This document shows, piece after piece, positions 8,125-16,489 of a stretch of 64,000 bases of DNA. The number at the start of each line of letters is the position of its first letter. The stretch's first letter is position 1. The position numbers and the translations under genes were made by a program. Source of the stretch: Sphingobacterium sp. UBA7855 (GTDB taxonomy: Bacteria; Bacteroidota; Bacteroidia; Sphingobacteriales; Sphingobacteriaceae); NCBI GenBank assembly GCA_002500745.1, contig DLST01000020.1:1-64000 (forward strand). Reading direction: 5' to 3'. The notes under the pieces are model-generated. The model was not told the origin of the DNA and ran no database searches. It saw nothing but the letters and a program-made list of their open reading frames with translations.

Positions 8125-9075
8125 TTATGATAATTTATTTTCTTTAACTAATCTCCAATATTGATATCCTAAAGCAGTCAGTTTGCAAGATTTGCTATTT
8201 ATAGCGGCATAATACATAAATTCCTCATCCACTGGAATGATCAGTCCGACAGATTGGAATTTTTGAAGATCCTTAAAAATATTAACATTTTCCGCTATAG
8301 CAGATTCTTCGGTAAATTCAAAAGTTGGATCTAAATTAAATTCATCTTCAGCTTTAATAAAATACGTTGTAATTTTCCTTAATGTCTCTTTAGGTACTCG
8401 AGGAGTGATTTGTCTCAAAGAGGTAAATTGTGAAACGTTTGTTTTGAAAATAGGCCTTTGGTCCCAAGCTCCCAATGCTTCATCAACATAGGCGTAAAGA
8501 TGCCCAGGCGTTATATTACCTCTTAAATCTGCTGCTCCCCCCTGTAATCCATCCAAAAGTAAAGATGTAAAAACACTGGAACCATTAATAGATATTGCAC
8601 TTTCTTTATCGCTACACGCAGTTAATACTGTTAGTCCATCCCCCAAATAAGCTGCTGAAGAATCTCCTATTTCAATATTAGCAAATTTTCCTGAATAGCA
8701 ACAATCTAGGATAATAATTTTATAAATTGCTTCAGATTTGTTAGCAAGAGTTAGAATATCATTCATTGGAATTCCTTCATCATACTTTTCAAAATCCGAT
8801 GTTACGATATAACCACCAGTAGACTTTACGAAACCATGTCCAGAGAAATATAGTAATGCTATATCAGATTTACCTTGAAATAGTTGTTCAATACTACTTC
8901 TCAAAACTTTCCTACTAATTGTTTGAGATTTGTCTATTAATAGTTTTACATGAAAATTAGGAGATCCATCTCCATTTTTTTCTAAAATATTCTCCATACT
9001 TATAGCATCCTTAACGCAACTATACAATGGCGCATTAGGATAATCATCTATTCCTACGACAAGAGCTTTTTTCAT
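8125..9075 (-). CDS. Caspase-like protease (peptidase C14 family)
   Basis: 316 aa from the ATG at 9075; a TTG two codons earlier is less likely. The caspase fold opens with KKALVVGIDDYPNAPLYSC, has the catalytic His80 in YFSGHG and the catalytic Cys in DCCYSG (C125/C126, the second fitting D-x-C-x-S-G). It runs to about residue 225. Residues ~228-316 form a separate compact alpha/beta domain with a winged-helix look (ITTYFIKAEDEF to YQYWRLVKENKLS) that could sense a ligand or bind a partner. The gene lies 11 bp after the TIR gene. Prokaryotic caspases act in abortive infection downstream of signals, including TIR-made nucleotides. Confidence 0.9.
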   Translation of the reverse strand: MKKALVVGIDDYPNAPLYSCVKDAISMENILEKNGDGSPNFHVKLLIDKSQTISRKVLRSSIEQLFQGKSDIALLYFSGHGFVKSTGGYIVTSDFEKYDEGIPMNDILTLANKSEAIYKIIILDCCYSGKFANIEIGDSSAAYLGDGLTVLTACSDKESAISINGSSVFTSLLLDGLQGGAADLRGNITPGHLYAYVDEALGAWDQRPIFKTNVSQFTSLRQITPRVPKETLRKITTYFIKAEDEFNLDPTFEFTEESAIAENVNIFKDLQKFQSVGLIIPVDEEFMYYAAINSKSCKLTALGYQYWRLVKENKLS

Positions 9076-9086
9076 AATCAAAATGT

Positions 9087-9668
9087 TTATAATTCCGCAA
9101 TATTAATATCTCTTTCAAACAACTTCTTATTATTGATCCAGTCTTCAAATACTATATATTTAGTATTACTATCGGCAACCCAAAGCTTTTTAGCACCATT
9201 TGTAGAATCAATCTTTTTTATAAACGGGTATAAGAGTAAATATTCTTTTCTATCGAAGGTATATTTATTGTCACTACTCTTTACTACTGGAATTAGAGCA
9301 CATAATTGTGTATGTCCATCAACATAACCTAACTCCCAAGGTATCCATTTGGACAAGTCAGCATTTTGAGAAATTGCAAGTAATAATGTTTTACATGAAT
9401 GCAAACGTTTTCGAATTAATCTAGCAGATTCCTTGGTTACATTTGTTCTATCCAAATCAGAATCAACAATCCAATCTACATATACTGAATATCCCATGTT
9501 TGTTAGTTCGTAATATAGGCCATAGACAGCTTCCTTATCTAAAAAGCTATGCGAAAGAAATATATCGAAACTTGTTCTATTTCTACTTTCATTAAACATT
9601 CTAGTACTTTCATTAAGTGGTTGATTTTTACTCAAATTTTTTAAATAGGATTCTTCGTATAATGGCAT
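9087..9668 (-). CDS. TIR domain protein, first gene of the operon
   Basis: 193 aa. FDIFLSHSFLDKEA (34-47) is the classic TIR box 1, SVYVDWIVDSDLDR (61-74) box 2, and WELGYVDG (111-118) carries the conserved catalytic Glu112 of NAD+-cleaving TIRs. A ~30-residue N-terminal extension and ~70 C-terminal residues lie outside the core. It is the promoter-proximal member of a seven-gene unit with spacings of 11, 3, 3, 2, -4 and -8 bp. NADase or cyclase activity on infection is the likely role, known for bacterial TIRs but inferred here. Confidence 0.88.
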   Translation of the reverse strand: MPLYEESYLKNLSKNQPLNESTRMFNESRNRTSFDIFLSHSFLDKEAVYGLYYELTNMGYSVYVDWIVDSDLDRTNVTKESARLIRKRLHSCKTLLLAISQNADLSKWIPWELGYVDGHTQLCALIPVVKSSDNKYTFDRKEYLLLYPFIKKIDSTNGAKKLWVADSNTKYIVFEDWINNKKLFERDINIAEL

Positions 9669-9710
9669 AGTATATTAATTTTAGTAAATCAGCACTAAAA
9701 TAACAATATT

Positions 9711-9754
9711 AAAAAAAAAATTATTACGGTTATCCGTAATTGTTATTTTTTTTT
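9711..9754. promoter_or_regulatory. Symmetric palindrome upstream of the TIR operon
   Basis: A ten-base A run (9711-9720), a perfect 7-bp inverted repeat (ATTACGG at 9723-9729, CCGTAAT at 9734-9740) and a nine-base T run (9746-9754) form one symmetric element 43 bp before the TIR start codon. It can serve as a bidirectional intrinsic terminator insulating the operon from the IS remnants, or as an operator in the promoter region. I found no clean -33/-7 pair between it and the gene. Confidence 0.5.
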
Positions 9755-9785
9755 CTGGAATCGTAACAATAAAATGTATACCTAG

Positions 9786-10145
9786 TTAAGCTGCAATATT
9801 TTGTTTATTTAATTTTCTAGCAAACTCCTCTGGAGATAAATATTTTAAGGCAGAATGTTGCCTTTTTCGGTTGTACTAAGTCTCAATATATTCAAAGACA
9901 ATAAGCGCAGCTTGTTCCATGGGAGCGAATTTATGCTGTTTATACACATTCCGCCTAAGTGTCTTGAAAAAACTTTCAGCGACAGCATTATGCCAGCAAT
10001 TTACTTTTCTACTCATCCTTCTTATGATGAGTAAATTCTTTTCTAGTATAGAGCTAAACTCATAACATGCATATTGTACGCCACGATCAGAATTGAAAAT
10101 TAGTTTTTCGGTGATTGGCTTTGCTTTTTGCGCTATTTTAAAAGC
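9786..10145 (-). mobile_element. IS3-family transposase (orfB) C-terminal remnant
   Basis: The minus strand encodes the end of an IS3-group rve/DDE transposase: LIFNSDRGVQYACYEF (second catalytic Asp region), then MSRKVNCWHNAVAESFFKTL (catalytic Glu) and YNRKRQHSALKYLSPEEF. The last codon is at 9786-9788. The usual Trp of the ETWYN motif is a TAG, and the 5' half is absent, with a stop just upstream at 10146-10148. The copy is therefore dead and truncated, and it abuts an IS21 remnant. Confidence 0.85.
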
Positions 10146-10170
10146 CTAGCTATTTTACAATTGGATCGTA

Positions 10171-10540
10171 TTAACTTTTCAAACTTAATGATTTTTTTTC
10201 TTTGTTAAAGAACCTCCCATGTAGAGAGAGTCTGTGTGCGGAATCTGTCAATCTGTCCTTATCGCATCCGTAAGTGTTGGCTCATCAATAAAATTGTACC
10301 ATGCTTGAATCGGTAGCTGAGAAGTTATGACAACAGAGCTATTTCCATATCGGTCTTCCAATATATATAGCAGTGGGAGCCGAGTCTCGGCGTCTATTGT
10401 TTTTAACCCGAAGTCATCCAATATGAGTAACTTTTGTTTTGTGATACTCTTTATCCATTTTAGATAAGTAACATCTAGCCTGGTTTGTATAACAGTATCG
10501 ATAAAGTGGTTCATACTGAAGTATCGGCTACCTACTTGAG
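10171..10540 (-). mobile_element. IS21-family helper ATPase (IstB) remnant
   Basis: MNHFIDTVIQTRLDVTYLKW, then KQKLLILDDFGLK (Walker B), then SSVVITSQLPIQAWYN with TLTDAI match the middle and end of IstB. A frameshift near 10250 separates this from DRLTDSAHRLSLHGRFFNK, the typical C-terminus, which ends at 10171-10173. The N-terminal part with Walker A and the istA partner are missing. The short stretch 10541-10646 beyond it shows nothing I can name. Confidence 0.8.
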
Positions 10541-10646
10541 AGAAACAATCATTGGAAGAACAGATCCGTATTAGTTAAAAATGTAACATGGACTTTATGA
10601 GCGATAGCTTTGACAGTGATGGATTATGTACACCAAAGACATATAG

Positions 10647-11165
10647 CTATTTAGACTTATATATATTTACTTCATTACCGTCAACTATTTCGGTACCTGC
10701 GACAGATATCCGTTCACTATTCCTAGCCATTGAGCTAGATATATATGAGCTAGAATAATTCCATCCTAAAGATTCAAAAAACTTTTTGATTTTATCGACT
10801 ATCATACCTGTTGAACAAAATTCTTTGTTATTCAATAGGTAATAAGTTATTGCATATGTAATGCTTGGACGTTTTTCCAATAGACTAAAATAAGCTACAT
10901 TATTTTTATGAATCTGCTTAAGGTTATTACGGGAGCCTATTTCAATCACAATATCTGGTTCATTCAGCTCGATTAGCGATTTATTGAAAAAGGTGCTTGC
11001 TTTATTAATCGCATCAATATTAAAGAAAGATTGCCCCTTTCTTATTCTAGATAAGGTTCTAGTTGATTTCTCAATAAGATGTGCAAAATCGCTATCTTCA
11101 ATACCATTATTGTCTATTAGCTTAAGGATATTTTCAGTAATTACCTTTCTATTTATACCGGTCAT
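10647..11165 (-). CDS. XRE-like helix-turn-helix protein
   Basis: 172 aa. The N-terminal ~65 residues look like a lambda-repressor-type HTH: ITENILKLIDNNGIEDSDFA, then LIEKSTRTLSRIRKGQSF. The C-terminal part (about 95-172) has a second helical and winged segment with TYYLLNNKEFCSTGMIVDKI that could be another DNA-binding or dimerisation unit. It sits alone between IS remnants and a long inverted repeat, so it may be accessory DNA. No target can be named. Confidence 0.65.
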   Translation of the reverse strand: MTGINRKVITENILKLIDNNGIEDSDFAHLIEKSTRTLSRIRKGQSFFNIDAINKASTFFNKSLIELNEPDIVIEIGSRNNLKQIHKNNVAYFSLLEKRPSITYAITYYLLNNKEFCSTGMIVDKIKKFFESLGWNYSSSYISSSMARNSERISVAGTEIVDGNEVNIYKSK

Positions 11166-11301
11166 AGGTCAAATATGGGACACTGTCGAATTACAAAAAG
11201 TGACATTTAATTCTTTTTTTGTGATTTGTTTATTATCTTTGTATAGAAAGAGAGCAGATGCTTTCGGAAAGAATTTAGGTATTTTAAGCAAAGAGTCTTG
11301 C

Positions 11302-11455
11302 GGCTACATTTTCTGACGCCGTAACGCAAGGCAGTAGTTCTGAATACCCATGTCTATTCTTATATAAAAGCTTTTAGTATATTTGCTTGATAAGATAGAT
11401 ATGGGGCTACTGTTAGTCTGTGTTACGTTAGGCGTCAGAAACTTAATTTGTAGCC
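11302..11455. repeat. Long imperfect inverted repeat, MITE-like
   Basis: Two arms of about 50 bp pair in the same order on both sides: GGCTACA (11302-11308) with TGTAGCC (11449-11455), TTTCTGACGCC (11310-11320) with GGCGTCAGAAA (11431-11441), TAACG (11322-11326) with CGTTA (11426-11430), CAGTAG (11332-11337) with CTACTG (11407-11412), and CCCAT (11347-11351) with ATGGG (11401-11405). Arms of this kind around a short non-coding centre suggest a miniature inverted-repeat element or a highly structured RNA. Confidence 0.6.
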
Positions 11456-11746
11456 ACAGCATGTAGCCCTATATTTATCAAGCTACCTCCTGATACAAGA
11501 CTCGTTTAACCAATAACGAGTTATGATTATTAAAAACAAACATCAAAAAAGTCCCAATCCCCCTTAGTTCTATTAAGGCTAGAGGTCTGTATGACCATCC
11601 GAAAAAGTGTCATTGTAAATATATCATCTGCTTTGTAACCAATTAGAGACTACTATATCGGAACATTTTTACGAGTTATTCTAATAACCTATTCCATCGC
11701 CTCCGCGAGGAAAGGGAAAGATTATGACCATTTTTAAAACCTTAAA
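11456..11746 (+). promoter_or_regulatory. Non-coding leader region before susC
   Basis: No ORF or recognised RNA is seen. A 7-bp hairpin (ACTCGTT at 11500-11506, AACGAGT at 11515-11521) is the only clear local symmetry. The region should contain the promoter of the susC-susD-thiol protein operon, but I cannot point to a convincing TTTG/TAnnTTTG pair. Confidence 0.3.
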
Positions 11747-14700
11747 ATGAACAATTTTATAAGGACTGGGAGAAGTATTGCCTGTTCAAAACAGGAAGCC
11801 CAGTACGTAAATTTAGCAAATACACAACCTAATTGTATTATATATAAAGCATATAGCCTAAGAGAACTATTAATCCTAAGGACTCTTTTAGTAATTGCTA
11901 CTGCATTTCATATGTTTAGTTTATCGGCTCAGACGCCCCGCAAGGACAGCGGGGCAAATGGGTTGTTATACATCAGCGGTTCTGTGGTATCGTCTGTCGA
12001 CGGTAAGCCGATCCAGGGTGTTTCCATCCGAGTCGAAGGTGAAAAGGGTAAGGCTTCGTCCAAAAATGATGGTTCCTTTTCGTTAACAGTCTCCAATCCT
12101 AAAGGTACTGTTTCATTCTCACATGTCGGTTTCAAGCGCTTAGAAACTTCGTATAGTGCTGGAGTATCATTGATAGTGAAATTGATACCATTGAAGAATC
12201 AATTGGAAGAGGTGGAGGTGGTCTCTACCGGGTACCAAAAAATTCCGAAGGAGCGGGCGACGGGGAGTTTTGAAGTAATCGGAAAACAACAGCTCAATAT
12301 CAGCAAAAGTACCAACATTATCAATCGGCTGGAAGGCTTGTCGCCCGCACTCCGTTTTGAGAAAAGAGTGGAGGGACTGTCTCCGTTGCAGCAGTTATCT
12401 GTCCGTACCACGTCAACCTACTATGGGTATTATAATCCACTCGTTATATTGGATGACTTTCCTTACGAGGGTGATATCGCAAATATAAATCCCAACGATA
12501 TTGAATCGGTAACCATCCTTAAAGATGCTGCGGCGGCATCCATCTGGGGAACGCGAGCAGGAAATGGAGTGATCGTTTTGACTTCAAAGAGAGGAACTAA
12601 GGATGGAAAACTAAAACTGTCAGTCCAGGTAGCAAACCAGTTGGGTGAAAAACCGGATATCTATAAAAAACCTTACATGTCCAGTTCATCTTTTATAGAG
12701 ATGGAAGAGCTGTTATTTAAAAACAAGTTTTTCGACTGGCAGATCACTTCTTTGGATCGAAGCATTACGCCAATGGTTGTGTTAATGGACAAGCTGCGCA
12801 AAGGCGAGATCGATCAAGTTACCTATGATCGTCAGAAAGCTGAATGGAGTAAACAGGATGTGCGAACAGATTACTTAAAGTACATCTATCGAAACAGCTA
12901 TAACCAACAATATGCAACCAATATAACGGGCGGAGGTGCTAACTATGATTTTCAGGCAAGTGTGGGATACGATAAAAACCGTAATAACATTCAAAATGGA
13001 GGTCTCGAAAGGGTTACTGCTCGGTTAGTGACGAACATCCGTCCGGTCAAAAAGTTGGAGATCGGCATGCAGCTGATGTATGGTAACTCTGCCATCAAAG
13101 GGATGGGTACTGATTCTCAGCTTTCTTTTGGCTCCCTGTATTCTGGCGCAGGACGTAGTTTTTATCCTTATCTCAGGTTGGTCGACGATGGCGGAAAGGC
13201 TATTGATCTGGAGACGGTTACGATCCGTAAATCGTACATCGATACGCTTGCGGGGGGAAGGCTTATGCCAGCCCGCTATAATATCTTCAATGAATTTGCC
13301 AGCAGCGAAAATAAAAATAGTACCGAAGATGTCACACTCAATTTAAGTGCGAACTGGAAATTGACACCTTTCATCAGCGCAAATGTAGCCTATCAATTTC
13401 AGAAGTCAGCAAATAAAATAACCAATTGGCAGGGCATCGATTCTTATTTTACACAGCATTACATTAATATGTTTACGCAGTGGACGCCTACCACGATAAC
13501 ACGAAATGTACCAATTGGTGATATCTTTTACCAAAACAATGGTATCATAAATTCACATTACCTCAGGGGAAATCTGGCTTGGGATCAATCATTCGATCGG
13601 GATCGACATAAAATTAATGCCATCGCTGGAGCTGAAATGAAGGATTTGAACAACCGGATGGATGGGCACAACCTCTATGGTTATGATCGCAATACATTGA
13701 GTTATGCACGTGTGAATTACCTGACCAATTTCCCTTTGCTGAATGGGATCATGGGATCAGGACAGATCATTGATGGTGTCAAATTTGACGAGCTGAATCA
13801 ACGGTTCACGTCTTTCTTTGGTAATGCGACCTATACCTTTCTGGATCGGTATTCTTTGAGTGGGAGTATACGTAGGGATGCGTCTAATCTATTTGGTGTG
13901 TCAACCAACAACAGATGGCAACCACTTTGGTCTGCTGGCTTAGCATGGGATATAACAAAGGAATCTTTTTATCATTTCAATGCGCTGTCGCGATTGAAAA
14001 TCCGGGGAACCTATGGCTATAATGGCAACGCCAATAATTCTTACTCAGCCAACCCGATTATGGAATATAGCGGTACGCATAGTATTACCTCGTACACTTA
14101 TGCCTACATGATCAATCCTTCCAATCCGGATTATAGGTCTGAAAAGGTCGGTGTTTTTAATCTCGGGCTTGATTTTGCGGCCCTCGGTAATCGTATTTCG
14201 GGAACAGTAGACTTTTATAAGAAAGATGGCCGGGATATCGTTGCTAGGGGGATGGTCGATCCAACAACAGGGTTTGATTCACAAATCTTGAATGTCGCCC
14301 ATTTTGCCGGCCGCGGCATTGAAGCTAATCTGCAAACCGTAAATATCAAAGGAGGCAAATTTTCCTGGAATTCCAATCTGATATTCAATTATCAGCGAAA
14401 TATTACTAAAAAATACAATTATAGACCCGCGCGGGCAGATTCATACCTTGATGCAGCTACCTCACCTAATCCAGTGGAAGGCCGCGATCTATACGGACTG
14501 TATGCCTACCCGTTTGCTGGACTGGATCCACAGACCGGTGAGCCCTTAGGCTGGATGAATGGCGAGAAGAGTAAGGAGTATACAAAATTTGCTTCTTCAC
14601 CCGTAGAGACGCTTAAATTTATGGGATCAACCATTCCGCTATATTCGGGTTTTGTACGCAACACCTTTAACTACGGCCCTTGGTCTTTGAGTACAAATAT

Positions 14701-15109
14701 TCAATACAAGTTTAAGTTCGTGTTTAGAAGACCGACGATAAATTATTCGGCTTTAGCAAATTACTGGACAATGAATGAGGATTTTGACAATCGCTGGCGG
14801 CAGCCAGGGGACGAACTGAATACGAATGTGCCTGCTTTTATATATCCGTTAAATAACGCACGTGACAATTTTTATACGTTCTCTGACGCGGTTGTTGAAC
14901 GGGGAGATGCCATCCGCATAAAGGACATTAATCTGAATTATAATTTTAATGGCTTGGGCAAAGGGAAAATTCGGGGTCAGGTATTTTTTAATATGGATAA
15001 TATGAACTTGATCATCTGGAAGAAGACAGGGTATAATGTGGATTCTGATTATTACCGCTCCATACCCATCCCACGTACGTACACGCTGGGCGCAACATTG
15101 AACTTATAA
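11747..15109 (+). CDS. SusC/RagA family TonB-linked outer membrane protein
   Basis: 1120 aa. A hydrophobic signal-like segment (LLVIATAFHMFSLSAQ, residues ~47-62) is preceded by an unusually long ~45-residue N-terminus, so an internal start is possible. Then come a carboxypeptidase-like regulatory domain (about 75-145; GKPIQGVSIRVEG to FSHVGFKRLETSY), the TonB plug (IIKRLEG-type stretch NIINRLEGLSPALRF, then ILKDAAAASIWGTRAGNGV) and a ~800-residue beta-barrel ending in YTLGATLNL. It imports an oligomeric nutrient across the outer membrane together with the SusD protein encoded next. No STN domain is present, so FecR/sigma-factor signalling is not indicated. Confidence 0.95.
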   Translation: MNNFIRTGRSIACSKQEAQYVNLANTQPNCIIYKAYSLRELLILRTLLVIATAFHMFSLSAQTPRKDSGANGLLYISGSVVSSVDGKPIQGVSIRVEGEKGKASSKNDGSFSLTVSNPKGTVSFSHVGFKRLETSYSAGVSLIVKLIPLKNQLEEVEVVSTGYQKIPKERATGSFEVIGKQQLNISKSTNIINRLEGLSPALRFEKRVEGLSPLQQLSVRTTSTYYGYYNPLVILDDFPYEGDIANINPNDIESVTILKDAAAASIWGTRAGNGVIVLTSKRGTKDGKLKLSVQVANQLGEKPDIYKKPYMSSSSFIEMEELLFKNKFFDWQITSLDRSITPMVVLMDKLRKGEIDQVTYDRQKAEWSKQDVRTDYLKYIYRNSYNQQYATNITGGGANYDFQASVGYDKNRNNIQNGGLERVTARLVTNIRPVKKLEIGMQLMYGNSAIKGMGTDSQLSFGSLYSGAGRSFYPYLRLVDDGGKAIDLETVTIRKSYIDTLAGGRLMPARYNIFNEFASSENKNSTEDVTLNLSANWKLTPFISANVAYQFQKSANKITNWQGIDSYFTQHYINMFTQWTPTTITRNVPIGDIFYQNNGIINSHYLRGNLAWDQSFDRDRHKINAIAGAEMKDLNNRMDGHNLYGYDRNTLSYARVNYLTNFPLLNGIMGSGQIIDGVKFDELNQRFTSFFGNATYTFLDRYSLSGSIRRDASNLFGVSTNNRWQPLWSAGLAWDITKESFYHFNALSRLKIRGTYGYNGNANNSYSANPIMEYSGTHSITSYTYAYMINPSNPDYRSEKVGVFNLGLDFAALGNRISGTVDFYKKDGRDIVARGMVDPTTGFDSQILNVAHFAGRGIEANLQTVNIKGGKFSWNSNLIFNYQRNITKKYNYRPARADSYLDAATSPNPVEGRDLYGLYAYPFAGLDPQTGEPLGWMNGEKSKEYTKFASSPVETLKFMGSTIPLYSGFVRNTFNYGPWSLSTNIQYKFKFVFRRPTINYSALANYWTMNEDFDNRWRQPGDELNTNVPAFIYPLNNARDNFYTFSDAVVERGDAIRIKDINLNYNFNGLGKGKIRGQVFFNMDNMNLIIWKKTGYNVDSDYYRSIPIPRTYTLGATLNL

Positions 15110-15138
15110 ATCGTATTGTTATCTAACACGAATTGAGA

Positions 15139-16488
15139 ATGAAAAGATATTGTATTTTCTTTATCACAGCCCTACTGCTTGCCTTAACTGGCTGTGATAA
15201 ATTTTTAGAAAAAAAAGCTGATCTAAAAATGGCTATTCCAGAATCGATTGAAGATGGAGAGGCCTTAATGGACAATTATAGCATGTTAAATCAAGGCTAT
15301 CCTTATATTGGTGAATTGTGTAGCGACGATTTTCAAATGAGCTATTCAGATTGGTCTGCGATCACGATTGATGAAGATAGGGACCTGTTTGTATGGAATA
15401 TACAGGCTGCTCCACCAGCCACGCAATGGTCTGCGCCTTATCGGGTGGTCTATAATGCCAATCAAGTACTTGCAATGATTGATAAGCTACCCAGCAATGA
15501 TCGCTCGCAACAACTGAAAGGTAAAGCCTTATTTTTTAGGGCTTATGCGTATCTAGCTTTAGGTGAACTATTTGTGGATGTGCCCAGAGCGGATAAAAGT
15601 AATGCTGCTAAAATGGCTATTCCTTACCGTAAAACGCCGAATATTGAGGAGCATAGTCCCAGAGTGACCATCGGGGAATTCTATGAGCAGTTGCTAGCCG
15701 ATTTACGGTTGGCTACCGAGCTACTGAAAGATAACAATGATAAGGCCTCTAGACCCTCTTACACAGCCAGTTTGGCTTTATTGGCAAGAGTATATCTTTA
15801 TCTCCAAGATTATGAGCAGGCTGCCTATTATGCAGATAAATGTCTGCAACTGAATGCTGCTTTATTGGACTTCAATGTGCTGAACCAGTCGAGCAATACG
15901 CCGATTTTGAGATTTAATAAGGAGGTGTTATTTCAGGCTATTTCAAGCGGTAGTGCAACTTATACACGCACACGTTGGAAAGTGTCGGCAGAACTCATGG
16001 GAACTTATCAGGCTAACGATCTGCGCAGGACAGTATTTTTTATCAATAATAACGACGGTACCTATTCTTTCAAGGGAAACTACGACGGTGTTTTGAATCA
16101 GGCTCCATTCAGTGGCTTGGCTGTAGACGAGATATATCTCATCAGGGCTGAATCAAATGCTCGGCTAGGCAAGATTGCCTTGGCACTTAAGGATATCAAC
16201 GATCTGCTACGGTCGCGGTGGAAATCTGGTACGTATACAGATCATACAGATACTGATCCGGTTACACTATTGAATTTTATCTTACAGGAAAGGAGAAAAG
16301 AACTGATTATGCGCCAGCGGCGCTGGGCAGATCTAAAAAGATTGAACCTCAAGGTCGAAACGGCTGTGACTTTAGAAAGATCGTGGCCAGAAAAGCTGGC
16401 AGAATTACGGCCGAATGCTCCTCAATATACTTTTTTAATACCATTTGCCGTCCTCAACAATTCTACGCTGACTCAAACTGAACGCTAA
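15139..16488 (+). CDS. SusD/RagB family nutrient-binding lipoprotein
   Basis: 449 aa from the ATG at 15139; a TTG two codons earlier is less likely. The signal peptide ends in a lipobox, LALTGC, followed by DKFLEKK, as in most SusD proteins. The middle contains the TPR-like helices (GKALFFRAYAYLALGELF; ASLALLARVYLYLQDYEQAA) and the C-terminus the conserved ERRKELIMRQRRWADLKRLN block. It caps the SusC barrel on the cell surface. The gene follows susC by 29 bp. The ligand is unknown, and there is no adjacent glycoside hydrolase, which argues against a polysaccharide locus. Confidence 0.95.
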   Translation: MKRYCIFFITALLLALTGCDKFLEKKADLKMAIPESIEDGEALMDNYSMLNQGYPYIGELCSDDFQMSYSDWSAITIDEDRDLFVWNIQAAPPATQWSAPYRVVYNANQVLAMIDKLPSNDRSQQLKGKALFFRAYAYLALGELFVDVPRADKSNAAKMAIPYRKTPNIEEHSPRVTIGEFYEQLLADLRLATELLKDNNDKASRPSYTASLALLARVYLYLQDYEQAAYYADKCLQLNAALLDFNVLNQSSNTPILRFNKEVLFQAISSGSATYTRTRWKVSAELMGTYQANDLRRTVFFINNNDGTYSFKGNYDGVLNQAPFSGLAVDEIYLIRAESNARLGKIALALKDINDLLRSRWKSGTYTDHTDTDPVTLLNFILQERRKELIMRQRRWADLKRLNLKVETAVTLERSWPEKLAELRPNAPQYTFLIPFAVLNNSTLTQTER

Positions 16489-16489
16489 A

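Noticed and set aside
5357..9668. Standard type I Thoeris (ThsA-ThsB) or CBASS
   Set aside because: There is a ThsB-like protein but no ThsA (SIR2-SLOG) effector, and no CD-NTase (cyclase) gene, so neither label fits. The nearest known concept is the TIR plus caspase pair of type IV Thoeris.
10984..11316. 110-codon plus-strand ORF opposite the XRE-like gene
   Set aside because: It is an antisense shadow of the HTH gene; the hydrophobic composition is what complementary Asn/Lys-rich coding gives.
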